Positions 1 to 7,995 of a stretch of DNA of 30,153 bases are shown in pieces (position 1 is the stretch's first letter; every line of letters begins with the position of its first letter). Below the pieces are notes generated by a model. It ran no database searches. It was given only the letters and a program-made list of their open reading frames with translations, and was not told the origin of the DNA. Made by a program: the position numbers and the translations under genes. The stretch is from a virus, in IMG/VR virus record IMGVR_UViG_3300025647_000179, positions 1 to 30,153 of that record. One strand, given 5' to 3'.

Positions 1-2748
1 AAAGAATCTACTGATGCTATATTAAATTATAATAAACAAAAAATAAAAGAAGGTCAGAAAAAAGAAAAGGTATTTATAAAAGAAGGAAGAAATATAGTAT
101 CAAAATTTTTAGACAATGTAAGAAGACGTGCTTTTTCTGCTAGAGCGTTTTTACCTAAGTCTGTATTTATATCAAAAGAAAATAAAGAAGCTAGAATAGC
201 TTCCGAAGCTAAAAAAGCATCTTATCTTGTTAGTGATTTTGACAATGAATTATCTAAATATAAAGGAGATAAAGACGCGTTAATAGTAGAATTCGATAAA
301 TACATAAGAGGAGAAAAAGCTGATTTACCTATTGAGTTTTTAATAATAGCTAAATCAATGCGTAATCACGTAGATAGATTGTCTAGAGATTTAATAGACT
401 CTGGTACTGTTGATGAGTATCAATCTGAAAGAATAGTAGAAAACTTAGGTAAGTACTTAACTAGGTCTTACGAGGTATTTGATAAAAAAGATTGGGCTAA
501 GATGGTTAGCGAAGAAGCTCTACAATCCGCTAAGAACTTCTTTAAGAAACAATTACTTGAAGAAGCTATATCTGAATCTAAAAAAACTGGTTTAGACGTA
601 GACACTGTTTTAGAAAAGAAAGTTACCGATGCTATAAATAAATTAATAGATAGAGAGGGTGCTACTGGATTTATTTCTTCAGGTAAAACTGGAGCAAAAG
701 ATATTTCTATATTAAAAGAAAAAACAGATATTCCTTTAGAACTAAGACAGTTAATGGGAGAATATACAGACCCTACTCAAAATTATTCTAGAACTATATT
801 TAAAGTAGCTTCATTAATACATAACGCTAAGTTTTTAAATGAAGTCAAAAAAAATGGAATGGGTGTATTTTTCTTTGATAAGAACGATATAAATAAACCT
901 AAAGAATTTAATACTCAAATAGCTGCTGAAGGAAGTGAAACTATGAACCCGTTAAATGGTTTATATACCACAAAAGAAATAGCTGAATCATTCAAAGAAG
1001 CGACTGGATTGCTTAATGCGATACAAGTAGCTCTTCCTTATTCTATATCTGGACCAGTAAAGTCTACGTATGAATATTATATGAAATTACTATTTGGTGT
1101 TAAATGGTCTAAAACAATAGGCTCTGTAGGAACTCATGGTAAAAACATATCTGGTAACATTTCATTTATGTTAGCTAATGGATATATTAGTCCAGAATTA
1201 TTTAGAGATGCAGCTAAGGTTGTTTATAATGACTTTGCTAATAAATCAAATGAAGAGCTTAGAGCTAAAATGAATGAGTATATAGAGGTTGGTATTGTTA
1301 GTCAAAGTGCTACGTTAGGAGAAATTAGAGCTATGTTTAAAGATGCTAATTTTGATAAGTCATTTGAAAGAAGAATGACTGACAAGTCTAAAAATCCAGT
1401 ATATAAATTCATGAGTAATGTCAAGAAATTTGGGGTTAATGTTGGTAAAAAAGCAGAATTAGCATACCAATCAGAGGATGATTATTTCAAGATAGTTGCT
1501 TATGAATCTGAGAAAGCAAGATATTCAGATGCATTATATATAAAAGACTATTCTGAGTTAACTAAAAAAGAACAATTAGAATTAAATTCTTATGTGTCTG
1601 AAATAGTTAAAAACGTATTACCTAATTACGGGAGAGTGGCTGGAGCTGTTAAATTATTAAAAGCTTTCCCAGTAGCTGGAACATTTATATCGTTTCAAAC
1701 AGAAGCTTTAAGAACAGCATATAATACAGTTGCATTAGCTACTACTGAAATTAAATCTAAAAATCCTAAAATTAGAAAGATAGGTGCAAAAAGAATGGTT
1801 GGTATAATTACATCTCAAGCTGTAAAGTATGGTTTAATGTATATGATTGGACAAAGAATTTTAGGAGACGATGATGACGAAACTAAAAAGAAATCTAAAA
1901 AATTTGTTGCTCCATGGTCTAAAAAATCAAACATAATAATTACTGAGAAAGGCAATGGTAAATTCTCTTATATAGATATTAGTGCATCAGACCCTCACGG
2001 AGGAATAGCTAAAATAGTTAATGCTACGTTACAAGGTAAAGATCCAGTAGATGGTTTTATAGAAGGAATACAAGAAATAGTTTCTCCATTTACTAATCCA
2101 GATATTTTAGCGTCAACAATTACTGAGCTAAAAAACAATAAAGATGCTAATGGAAGACAAATATATAATGAATATGATACTACTGAAGATAAATTAAAGA
2201 AAATATCTCAAAGACTTTATAAAACATTAGAGCCAGGAACAGCTACTTCTCTTAGAAAAATATATGAATCTGATGAAAAAGCAAATGAAATACTTGGTCA
2301 ATTTACTGGTTATAAAGAAATTGACGTAGATGTTTCTGACCAATTTAGTTTTAAAATATCTGAAATAAAAAAGAAAGAAACAGAAGCTAAAAATGTATAC
2401 AACAAAGCTTTTAATAAATTCAATAGAGGAGAAATAAATCAAGAAGAATTAGACAAGGCTTATAATCAATCTAATAAAATAGTAAAGGAATTATATAATG
2501 AACTATCTGAAGATTATGATGCTGCTATTTATTTTGGAGCAGACGAGAAAAATTTAGAAGACTCAATGAAGAGACAGAGAATATCAAAATCTAATACTGA
2601 TGGCGTAATTAGCGGTGAGATTTCAGATATAAAAATAAGAGAAGAAGAAGAAGATAAAGGTAGAGAGTCATCAGGTATTAGAACTGAAAGTGGAAGCAGA
2701 CAATCATCTGGAACTAGAACTCAAAGTGGAAGTAGAGAAGCCCCTTAA
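1..2748 (+). CDS. Large phage virion protein, C-terminal 915 residues (putative internal/ejection protein); 5' partial
   Basis: The reading frame is open from base 1 with no stop before TAA at 2746-2748, so the first ATG in view (358) is internal and the gene enters from the left. The visible part is mostly helical and charged, with a more hydrophobic stretch around 1640-1870 (AVAGTFISF-like and YGLMYMIGQRILG segments). It is followed by a Gly/Asp/Lys-rich section with PWSKKSN, then YIDISASDPHGG, DPVDGFIEG and EPGTATSLRKIYE. These resemble the C-terminal parts of very large phage proteins ('large polyvalent' or internal virion proteins injected with DNA). That resemblance is from memory and not tested. 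The last ~25 residues hold two copies of an SSG(I/T)RT(E/Q)SGSR repeat. It converges on the leftward operon and shares a hairpin with it. The role is inferred; the coding status is firm. Confidence 0.6.
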   Translation, partial: KESTDAILNYNKQKIKEGQKKEKVFIKEGRNIVSKFLDNVRRRAFSARAFLPKSVFISKENKEARIASEAKKASYLVSDFDNELSKYKGDKDALIVEFDKYIRGEKADLPIEFLIIAKSMRNHVDRLSRDLIDSGTVDEYQSERIVENLGKYLTRSYEVFDKKDWAKMVSEEALQSAKNFFKKQLLEEAISESKKTGLDVDTVLEKKVTDAINKLIDREGATGFISSGKTGAKDISILKEKTDIPLELRQLMGEYTDPTQNYSRTIFKVASLIHNAKFLNEVKKNGMGVFFFDKNDINKPKEFNTQIAAEGSETMNPLNGLYTTKEIAESFKEATGLLNAIQVALPYSISGPVKSTYEYYMKLLFGVKWSKTIGSVGTHGKNISGNISFMLANGYISPELFRDAAKVVYNDFANKSNEELRAKMNEYIEVGIVSQSATLGEIRAMFKDANFDKSFERRMTDKSKNPVYKFMSNVKKFGVNVGKKAELAYQSEDDYFKIVAYESEKARYSDALYIKDYSELTKKEQLELNSYVSEIVKNVLPNYGRVAGAVKLLKAFPVAGTFISFQTEALRTAYNTVALATTEIKSKNPKIRKIGAKRMVGIITSQAVKYGLMYMIGQRILGDDDDETKKKSKKFVAPWSKKSNIIITEKGNGKFSYIDISASDPHGGIAKIVNATLQGKDPVDGFIEGIQEIVSPFTNPDILASTITELKNNKDANGRQIYNEYDTTEDKLKKISQRLYKTLEPGTATSLRKIYESDEKANEILGQFTGYKEIDVDVSDQFSFKISEIKKKETEAKNVYNKAFNKFNRGEINQEELDKAYNQSNKIVKELYNELSEDYDAAIYFGADEKNLEDSMKRQRISKSNTDGVISGEISDIKIREEEEDKGRESSGIRTESGSRQSSGTRTQSGSREAP

Positions 2749-2757
2749 TCGGGGCTT
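2738..2757. terminator. Hairpin between convergent transcription units
   Basis: AAGCCCC (2738-2744) pairs perfectly with GGGGCTT (2751-2757) around a 6-nt loop that contains the plus-strand stop codon. The 3' arm overlaps the stop codon of the minus-strand gene. It sits exactly where the two units converge, so a shared bidirectional terminator is the natural reading. Neither side has a long T tract, so strength is uncertain. Confidence 0.6.
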
Positions 2758-2947
2758 AATCAATTAAATCATCTATATCTACATTATATTGTTCAAATAA
2801 TTTATTTATTCGTTCGGTAATTTCCGTATCGGAATTATGTTTCAATTCCCATAATAATAAAGCCATATCTTTAGACTTCATGCTTCTCTTGAAATCTTGA
2901 TTTTCATCAAAATCATTTAGGTTCCATGTAATTACCGCCTTACTCAT
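2756..2947 (-). CDS. Small conserved phage protein (63 aa), function unknown
   Basis: This is a 63-residue acidic protein. The pattern MSKAVITWNLNDFDENQDF followed by a KSKDMALLLWEL helix recalls small phage proteins of the 'KxTLxFxLPEDxxDF ... ALWEI' type that recur near DNA metabolism genes in tailed phages. That is a recognition by eye, with no known function. It is the last gene of the leftward operon. Its start overlaps the end of the upstream 60-aa gene by 8 nt, showing translational coupling, and its stop lies in the shared hairpin. Confidence 0.6.
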   Translation of the reverse strand: MSKAVITWNLNDFDENQDFKRSMKSKDMALLLWELKHNSDTEITERINKLFEQYNVDIDDLID

Positions 2948-3122
2948 ATCGTTCTTGTTTTATGTAAAAATCATCCCAGTAGTCACATCCTTCATCGGTT
3001 TTCCACCAATCAAACGCATCGTGCAAGTCATCGGTTTTTTTGCTGTAGCTATCAGATGTTTCATTTCTTTGGTACTCTAATGCTTTTTCTCTTACTTTTT
3101 GTGGAAGTTCGCTTATTCTCAT
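2940..3122 (-). CDS. Small ISELP-family protein (60 aa), paralogue of 5270-5665
   Basis: It begins MRISELPQKVREKALEYQR and continues with an ETSDSYSKKTDDLHDAFDW segment. The same two blocks open the 131-aa protein at 5270-5665, so these are paralogues. This one lacks the longer C-terminal part and ends soon after a Trp/Asp-rich stretch. Function unknown. The start codon overlaps the upstream GIY-YIG gene's stop as ATGA, and its end overlaps the next gene by 8 nt. Confidence 0.7.
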   Translation of the reverse strand: MRISELPQKVREKALEYQRNETSDSYSKKTDDLHDAFDWWKTDEGCDYWDDFYIKQERYE

Positions 3123-3889
3123 ATGGTTTTATATTTATTATTAGTAATACATGTGTTAATTTCTTTTAAACATTCTAATGTAAAACACTCTCTCATTCCT
3201 CCGAATTCTTTAATTGGACTATACTTGTATGTTTTTAACGATTTTTTGATATCACACTCTATTGCTATGGCACTTAACGAATCAACTTGTAGTATTTTAA
3301 TTATTTCGTATTTATATGGTATATGCTTCATTCTTTTGCTTATAGAAGTATAGGTTCTACCTATTTTTATGAAGCTCTCTTTTTCATTAAACAGTCTTAT
3401 TACGTAAACTTTAAAAGATTCGAAGTTAATAGATATTTTACTCGCCTTTAACCAATCAGAGTGAGACCACCCTGTGTGAACTGTTTTATTTATGTGTAAT
3501 ATTTGATTAAACTTACATTTTTGACATCCTTCTCCAGATAAATGTTTGTTTGAGTTTTTATAAAATACTCCATGTTTTTTACAAATAATTTTTAACTTAT
3601 TTGTTGCGTTTTTATAATCAATAATGTCGTAATTATATCTGTACCCATGAACCTCTTTAAATAACTCTTTAACATACTCGTTCGGATGTAATGCAGCCCT
3701 AATATTTAAAACGCTATTTTTAAGTAAATTATTTGGAATAGATTTTAAATATCCATATTTATCTTTTAATAATATTTTCTGTTCTTTTCCTTTGTATTTA
3801 CTCAATACAAATAAATTTCCGTCTCTATAAGAATCATTTTTTATATACAAATCTCTTATAAATTCTTCATGAGTTTTTAATTTTCCCAT
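3119..3889 (-). CDS. Putative free-standing homing endonuclease, GIY-YIG (T5orf172-like) nuclease domain
   Basis: The 256-residue protein has two recognisable parts. Residues ~71-125 match a DUF723-like DNA-binding block, with IICKKHGVFYK, then HLSGEGCQKC with paired cysteines. Residues ~161-215 carry VYVIRLF...FIKIGRTYTSISKRM and a later AIAIECDIKK, the layout of GIY-YIG nucleases of the T5orf172 type (Y-V, then K-I-G-R, then conserved E). Such proteins cut DNA at intron-like or intergenic sites to spread their own gene. It stands alone between two operon genes and splits no ORF that can be seen, which suggests intergenic homing. The gene is more A/T-rich than its neighbours. Start ATG at 3889 directly follows the metallophosphoesterase stop (3894). 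Confidence 0.75.
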   Translation of the reverse strand: MGKLKTHEEFIRDLYIKNDSYRDGNLFVLSKYKGKEQKILLKDKYGYLKSIPNNLLKNSVLNIRAALHPNEYVKELFKEVHGYRYNYDIIDYKNATNKLKIICKKHGVFYKNSNKHLSGEGCQKCKFNQILHINKTVHTGWSHSDWLKASKISINFESFKVYVIRLFNEKESFIKIGRTYTSISKRMKHIPYKYEIIKILQVDSLSAIAIECDIKKSLKTYKYSPIKEFGGMRECFTLECLKEINTCITNNKYKTI

Positions 3890-3893
3890 AATA

Positions 3894-5189
3894 TTAAAAC
3901 CAATAAGGTATTGATATTTTTATATTTTTATCTTTTGCTATATTAAAAAAGTTAAATCCTGATTTACTATTTTTAAAATTTGTTTTCACCCAATTTGATG
4001 GTGGAGAAAATGCAGGATAATTATAGTAGCTAAAATCATTACTTGTAGTATCATCGTAAATTGCTTGATGGCTATCTCCTTTAGAAAACTCTATAAAATT
4101 TCCATTGTACAACTTGTGTTCTTTACAATACTGGTCTATTTTTTCTGATTGTATAGCGTCTAATTTAGGTTTGAATCCAAATTTATTTTCACCTATATCT
4201 TTTCCGTGAGATATTACAAAAGTATGATTACCAATAGAGTAGTGATGCATAAATCTTTTTATAGAATTTACTTTTACTTTCTCTGGATATCTTTGCTCTA
4301 AAATATTTTTTATAGCTGAAGAAACAAAGTAAGAAAATACACCACTATGATTATCATTAGTGATGTTGTTACATATTATTTTATCATACTCTAATATTAA
4401 CGCATCTACCAAAGCTATCTTAAAGTTTAACGCTAAATCAAACGCCTCTTTGTCGTTCATGTTTTGAGGCAACTCGTGTCCTTTTCTTGTTGTTTGCCCT
4501 CCAAGTCCATCCATAAAGTCGCCTAAATCATCAATTATAAGAATATTAGATGACTTAAAATTCTTAACGTGAGATATCATCGAGCTCAATCTACTTAACA
4601 CTTCTTCTTTGTCCCATTTTCCATCATAAAGAGGGTCTCCGTCTTTTCCTTGAACATTCATGGCTATATGCGTATCTGTATAAACAAGCCTGTCAAAATA
4701 TTCAGAAACACCAATTGATTTTATTTCTAGCTCTATTGGCTTAATGTATTTTTTAACAATCTCGTCTAAGTGATTATCTACCTCCATAACCGCTTCCTCC
4801 TCTTCAGTAAAGAAAGCAATGTTGTATACCATGTGGGATGCATTATGACTAACTAATTTTGAGCTTTTTACTGAATTTTTATCTAGACCATAAACGTCGC
4901 AGTACTCTTCTATAGAGTAAAACCTATTGTCTTTACATGACCATGCTGACGGCATGTTTGATAATTCAGACTTGTATTGATTTGTATCTGTGATTGTTTC
5001 ATTTAAAAAATCATTATTAGGTTTAGCTGCTCCGTTTTTATTTAAAACAGACGACATATATCTTCTTATTCCATCATTATACATAATATTATGTATAACG
5101 CAAGCCATTTCGCAGGATTGCGTGATATTGTTTCCATTTAAAAAAAATTCTAATACAGAATCTTTAAACTCCTTTGTATATTTTTCCAT
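3894..5189 (-). CDS. Calcineurin-like metallophosphoesterase (431 aa)
   Basis: Metal-binding motifs of the metallophosphoesterase superfamily (which includes the Mre11/SbcD nucleases) occur in order. They are TDTHIAMN (171-178, D-x-H box), IIDDLGDFMDG (218-228, GDxxD box), NDNHSG (278-283, a variant of GNHD) and SHGKD (327-331, in place of the late GHxH box). LGGQTTRKGHELPQNM between the second and third boxes resembles the conserved insert of phage members of this family. The first ~35 residues look like a small helical DNA-binding segment (GNNITQSCEMACV). The reaction would be phosphodiester or phosphomonoester hydrolysis; the substrate cannot be read. The late box is unusual, so activity is not assured. 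The small gene 5164-5304 overlaps its start by 26 nt. Confidence 0.75.
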   Translation of the reverse strand: MEKYTKEFKDSVLEFFLNGNNITQSCEMACVIHNIMYNDGIRRYMSSVLNKNGAAKPNNDFLNETITDTNQYKSELSNMPSAWSCKDNRFYSIEEYCDVYGLDKNSVKSSKLVSHNASHMVYNIAFFTEEEEAVMEVDNHLDEIVKKYIKPIELEIKSIGVSEYFDRLVYTDTHIAMNVQGKDGDPLYDGKWDKEEVLSRLSSMISHVKNFKSSNILIIDDLGDFMDGLGGQTTRKGHELPQNMNDKEAFDLALNFKIALVDALILEYDKIICNNITNDNHSGVFSYFVSSAIKNILEQRYPEKVKVNSIKRFMHHYSIGNHTFVISHGKDIGENKFGFKPKLDAIQSEKIDQYCKEHKLYNGNFIEFSKGDSHQAIYDDTTSNDFSYYNYPAFSPPSNWVKTNFKNSKSGFNFFNIAKDKNIKISIPYWF

Positions 5190-5304
5190 ACCTTGGTTTT
5201 ATTATTTTACGATGCACGTCATTTACTGACTCTTTGTTAATACCTCTTTTATAATTGAATTCAATTATTCTATTTATTCTTTGTAGTGGTGACTGTTTTG
5301 CCAT
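5164..5304 (-). CDS. Possible small basic protein (46 aa)
   Basis: This short ORF bridges the gap between the 131-aa ISELP protein and the metallophosphoesterase. It starts MAKQSPLQRINRIIEF and is rich in Lys and Arg (YKRG, HRKIIK, RYGKIYKG), which would fit nucleic-acid binding. It overlaps the upstream gene by 35 nt and the downstream gene by 26 nt, more than most junctions here. Without it the operon would have an 80-nt gap, unusual in this stretch. No family recognised. Confidence 0.5.
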   Translation of the reverse strand: MAKQSPLQRINRIIEFNYKRGINKESVNDVHRKIIKPRYGKIYKGV

Positions 5305-5665
5305 TTAATTGTTTTATCGCGAAGTTTGCGTAGTCTATGATTTTTTTAAAATCTTCTAAATCAGAGTCTTTCTTTCTCCAGTTATACTTATCTATATTTC
5401 CCTTGCAAAACGCAAGGATTTCCTCTGTATTGCAGTTAGCTTCCATTCTTTCAAAGGTATCTATACCGATGTTATATTGTGATGGTTTAGTTTTGATAAA
5501 CGTACCGTGCCATGTAGTCCAAAAGAATATTCCTTCTTTTGTATTTGACCAGCTAAATGCATTTTTCAAATTATCTGTTATTTTACTATAAGAATCATCA
5601 GTTTCCTGTCTTTGGTACTCTAATGCTTTTTCTTTTACTTTCCTTGGTAATTCACTTATTTTCAT
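5270..5665 (-). CDS. ISELP-family protein (131 aa), paralogue of 2940-3122
   Basis: The start chosen is the ATG at 5665 (MKISELPRKVKEKALEYQR). It gives an ATGA overlap with the upstream Cys-rich gene and aligns exactly with the start of the 60-aa paralogue; an ATG 30 nt earlier exists. Residues 1-45 repeat the paralogue (EKALEYQRQETDDSYSKIT then AFSWSNTKEG). Nucleotide similarity is also visible, for example TTTGGTACTCTAATGC on the plus strand in both. The C-terminal ~80 residues (TFERMEANCNTEEILAFC...) are absent from the short copy. Function unknown. Confidence 0.7.
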   Translation of the reverse strand: MKISELPRKVKEKALEYQRQETDDSYSKITDNLKNAFSWSNTKEGIFFWTTWHGTFIKTKPSQYNIGIDTFERMEANCNTEEILAFCKGNIDKYNWRKKDSDLEDFKKIIDYANFAIKQLNGKTVTTTKNK

Positions 5666-5982
5666 AAATTCACTTGTATTTTCATTGTTGGACAACTAAT
5701 TTTGTGATTGCCACCTGTTTGATGACATTTAGGACAGTACGTATCATCTACGCACTTAGGGTAATTACATTCACTTGACGAGCAAGTAGCTCCTTCATGG
5801 CGAACATTTTTACATTTATCAGAATTTACTCCGTTACTCCAGAAGTGACTACAACTCATTTCATCATCTTCGAGAGTAAACGAAGCGTAGGCTTGTTTAT
5901 ATTCATTTGGAGTAGCTGTAAATCTATAGCAATACTTATTAGATGGACACGTTGTGTTTAGGCATAGTGAGATATCTGGCAT
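5662..5982 (-). CDS. Cysteine-rich, probable zinc-binding protein (106 aa)
   Basis: It has about a dozen cysteines in 106 residues, including CLNTTCPSNKYC near the N-terminus and CSSSECNYPKC / CPKCHQTGG near the C-terminus. The closely spaced CxxxC, CxxxxC and CxxC pairs suggest one or two zinc sites. The N-terminal part (CPSNKYCYRFTA) recalls small Bacteroidetes phage proteins with the same opening. Function unknown. Its start overlaps the stop of the 52-aa gene and its stop overlaps the next start as ATGA. Confidence 0.65.
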   Translation of the reverse strand: MPDISLCLNTTCPSNKYCYRFTATPNEYKQAYASFTLEDDEMSCSHFWSNGVNSDKCKNVRHEGATCSSSECNYPKCVDDTYCPKCHQTGGNHKISCPTMKIQVNL

Positions 5983-6140
5983 TATATTTCATCTTTAATT
6001 GATTGTTGGATTTCTTTTAATAATACAAGTAACTCAATTATAGATTTGTTTAATTGAGCATAATCTTTGTCTGCTAATGATTCGTAGATTTCGTCAGTCA
6101 AATTATTGATTAACAACATTGTTTTAGTAGTATATTCCAT
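5982..6140 (-). CDS. Small helical protein (52 aa)
   Basis: Start ATG at 6140 (MEYTTKTMLLINNLTDEIYE) is preferred to the ATG at 6182, because the latter would overlap the upstream gene by 26 nt and adds a poorly structured leader. The protein is a predicted helical hairpin, with LINNLTDEIYESLADKDY then IIELLVLLKEIQQSI. Small proteins with this LINNLTDEIYE opening recur in flavobacterial phages as far as I recall. Function unknown. Confidence 0.6.
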   Translation of the reverse strand: MEYTTKTMLLINNLTDEIYESLADKDYAQLNKSIIELLVLLKEIQQSIKDEI

Positions 6141-6156
6141 AGTTTTTTTCTCAAAA

Positions 6157-6519
6157 TTATGTAATATATTTGTTATATGCAAAATTTATTTTAGATTCTA
6201 CTATTATATGTTTTGTTTGTAAAAATTCATTTAAAACACTAGTGACTCTTGACGTACTCAAACCCATTTTATTTGCTATTTCTGCCTCAGTATTGTGAGT
6301 GTGAGTAAGATAAAAATCAACAATATTAATCTTTATCTTTGAATACTTATCTTTTGTAGGTATTATATTTACATAATTTTCTATTGACTCGCATTGATCT
6401 TCTGTCCATAAAAAATTTGCCTTATTACCTTTTGGTCCAAGACCTAAATGCTTTGCTCTAAGCAGAACACAAGCACTTGTCTTACCCATTTTTTTTGCTA
6501 TTTCTGATGTTCTGTACAT
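6157..6519 (-). CDS. Putative helix-turn-helix DNA-binding protein (120 aa)
   Basis: There are two helix-turn-helix-like segments. The N-terminal one is MYRTSEIAKKMGKTSACVLLRAKHLG. The C-terminal one, around residues 74-95, is TEAEIANKMGLSTSRVTSVLNEFL, a good match to the AEIAxxLGxSxxxVxxxL pattern. This suggests a small phage regulator or a site-recognition protein. It overlaps the VRR-NUC gene start by 22 nt, so the two are probably translated together. The target is unknown. Confidence 0.6.
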   Translation of the reverse strand: MYRTSEIAKKMGKTSACVLLRAKHLGLGPKGNKANFLWTEDQCESIENYVNIIPTKDKYSKIKINIVDFYLTHTHNTEAEIANKMGLSTSRVTSVLNEFLQTKHIIVESKINFAYNKYIT

Positions 6520-6773
6520 ATTGGATATATTTTACCTTTAGTTGCGTGGAGACAAAACGCCTCAAATCCTTGTTTAATTAATTCATCTATTCGATACTCT
6601 TGAAGTGGCTTCAACGTATCGTTACCTTCCTTACACTCTATGAATATAGCCTTGCCGTCCTTGAATAGAAACAAATCAGGATACCCACTAACGCTAAGTT
6701 TAATAGTGTTAATGACTATCCATCCATTTGCCTCGTAGTGCTTCTTAATCTTTGACTGGAACTTTGATGACAT
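6498..6773 (-). CDS. VRR-NUC domain nuclease (91 aa)
   Basis: This is a minimal PD-(D/E)xK nuclease of the VRR-NUC type. Key features are SGYPDLFLF (residues 29-37, the catalytic Asp at 33), AIFIECKEG (42-50, the ExK pair at 46-48) and LKPLQ (54-58, the conserved Gln). Small phage VRR-NUC proteins act on branched DNA such as Holliday or flap junctions. The length (~90 aa) is normal for stand-alone phage members. The position beside a helix-turn-helix protein and replication genes fits a role in resolving replication or recombination intermediates. Confidence 0.85.
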   Translation of the reverse strand: MSSKFQSKIKKHYEANGWIVINTIKLSVSGYPDLFLFKDGKAIFIECKEGNDTLKPLQEYRIDELIKQGFEAFCLHATKGKIYPICTEHQK

Positions 6774-7134
6774 CTGTTATATATTTATCTTCTATTGACC
6801 TATCTTTTGCTACATAATACCTTTCTCCCCATTTAAACGCATCGTGAACTTCGTCGTTATAGTTCGTGTGTATTTTATACTGATTGTCTGGATTGAATCT
6901 AGCATTGAAAAACATACAGTCTTCATTACCCTTTTCTAATCCATGTTGCATAGATGGATGCCTATTTACCCACTCATATAATCTTGCTCTTTCGTTTTCT
7001 GAAAGAGTTTTGTAGTGTTTATTCATAACTTCTTCCCAAAACATCGCTCTTGCTATTGGGGTAGGAGGAATACAAGCCTCTACTAAAAAGCAAAACTCGA
7101 AGAAGTCTATATCAAATTTATTTTTTACAGCCAT
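6745..7134 (-). CDS. Conserved hypothetical phage protein (129 aa)
   Basis: The protein opens MAVKNKFDIDFFEFCFLVEACIPP and contains PIARAMFWEEVMNKHY, an ERARLYEWVNRHPSMQHG segment and a late DEVHDAFKWGERYY. The IPPxPIARAMFWE pattern recurs in Bacteroidetes phages as far as I remember, with no assigned function. It overlaps both neighbours (29 nt with the VRR-NUC start, 10 nt with the gene above). The wording HDAFKWG resembles HDAFDWW in the ISELP protein at 2940, possibly coincidence. Confidence 0.6.
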   Translation of the reverse strand: MAVKNKFDIDFFEFCFLVEACIPPTPIARAMFWEEVMNKHYKTLSENERARLYEWVNRHPSMQHGLEKGNEDCMFFNARFNPDNQYKIHTNYNDEVHDAFKWGERYYVAKDRSIEDKYITDVIKVPVKD

Positions 7135-7592
7135 TTCTTTTTTAAAATTAAATTATAATAATCTATTGTTTCCTTTGTTCCATCTGAGTTATGTGTTGAC
7201 CAGGTCTGAGGAGCTTCTTTTCTGCACTGTGCTATTCTATCTGCCGTATTGCCTTTGGTCTCTCTTGTGTAGTATAACCAAGACTCCCAGTAATGGCTAA
7301 CATCGTATGGCGCAACAAATGTAACTTCTACCTGCCACTTAAGGAATACAAAGCTAATCCTTGGGCTAAACTCAAATCTATAGTCATCGTATTTTGTCTT
7401 CCATCCTAATGATACAAAATCAAAACCTATCCTTCTAGGAGTAGCATGCATATATCCTGGTTTATCTTTACTGTAAACCCACTTTCTAGGTAAGAAATAA
7501 GGGGTTCCTAATGCAATCTTTCCGAAATAGAAACTTAGTTTAGGTGGTTTAAATGGTGAGCAGTATGCTCTTAAATAATCGAACTCTCTCAT
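7125..7592 (-). CDS. Hypothetical protein (155 aa), aromatic-rich
   Basis: The composition is rich in Tyr, Trp and Phe, with alternating short beta-like stretches (SFYFGKIALGTPYFL, FEFSPRISFVFLKWQVEV), suggesting a compact beta-rich fold. No signal peptide or membrane segment is seen. It overlaps the next gene's start by 10 nt and abuts the previous one as an ATGA overlap. No family recognised. Confidence 0.5.
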   Translation of the reverse strand: MREFDYLRAYCSPFKPPKLSFYFGKIALGTPYFLPRKWVYSKDKPGYMHATPRRIGFDFVSLGWKTKYDDYRFEFSPRISFVFLKWQVEVTFVAPYDVSHYWESWLYYTRETKGNTADRIAQCRKEAPQTWSTHNSDGTKETIDYYNLILKKKWL

Positions 7593-7825
7593 AATTTTTC
7601 TATTTCTAGTTTAACTTCTTGCCAATAATCTATATCATTTTTTAAAGTACTATTTAATAAATGAAACGACTCAATATTTAATATTTCATCAACTGCAATT
7701 AAAGCGCATTGTTTAGCGTTTTTAAACCTATTTTCACGCTGTGTAAATACATCGCATTCGTTGTAATCTGCGAACTGTTCAAACTTTTCTATTAGTTCGT
7801 CTGCTCTTTCTCTTGGACTATTCAT
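7589..7825 (-). CDS. Small hypothetical protein (78 aa)
   Basis: This acidic, probably helical protein starts MNSPRERADELIEKFEQFAD and contains KNAKQCALIAVDEIL. The pattern of an N-terminal ADELIxKF helix followed by a CALIAVDEIL helix is common among short Bacteroidetes phage and mobile-element proteins. Function unknown. The start codon overlaps the preceding 57-aa gene as ATGA. Confidence 0.6.
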   Translation of the reverse strand: MNSPRERADELIEKFEQFADYNECDVFTQRENRFKNAKQCALIAVDEILNIESFHLLNSTLKNDIDYWQEVKLEIEKL

Positions 7826-7995
7826 AATCCTTTTTCTTTTTTAAATTCTTCTAATAGTTCTTTCAAATCAACAGAATACATTTGATTAAATGAATAATCA
7901 ATAGCCCATTCTGCAAATGCAATAGCAAACTTGTCTTTTTCTATTTGTTCTTGTTTTTTTCTATATCTTGAATCTTCATATTGTAGTACATTCAT
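7822..7995 (-). CDS. Small FAEWA-family protein (57 aa), paralogue of 7992-8261
   Basis: This gene fills the gap between two others with ATGA overlaps at both ends (7822-7825 and 7992-7995), which strongly supports it. The protein has KDKFAIAFAEWAIDYSF then DLKELLEEFKKEK, matching DEFAIGFAEWADDNYF and SKELLEIYKKE of the next upstream gene. It therefore looks like a tandem duplicate that has lost the central part. Function unknown. Confidence 0.75.
   Translation of the reverse strand: MNVLQYEDSRYRKKQEQIEKDKFAIAFAEWAIDYSFNQMYSVDLKELLEEFKKEKGL

Noticed and set aside
3099-3353. Plus-strand ORF of 84 codons opposite the GIY-YIG gene
   Set aside because: Hydrophobic shadow of a motif-supported gene; no transcription unit on that strand here.
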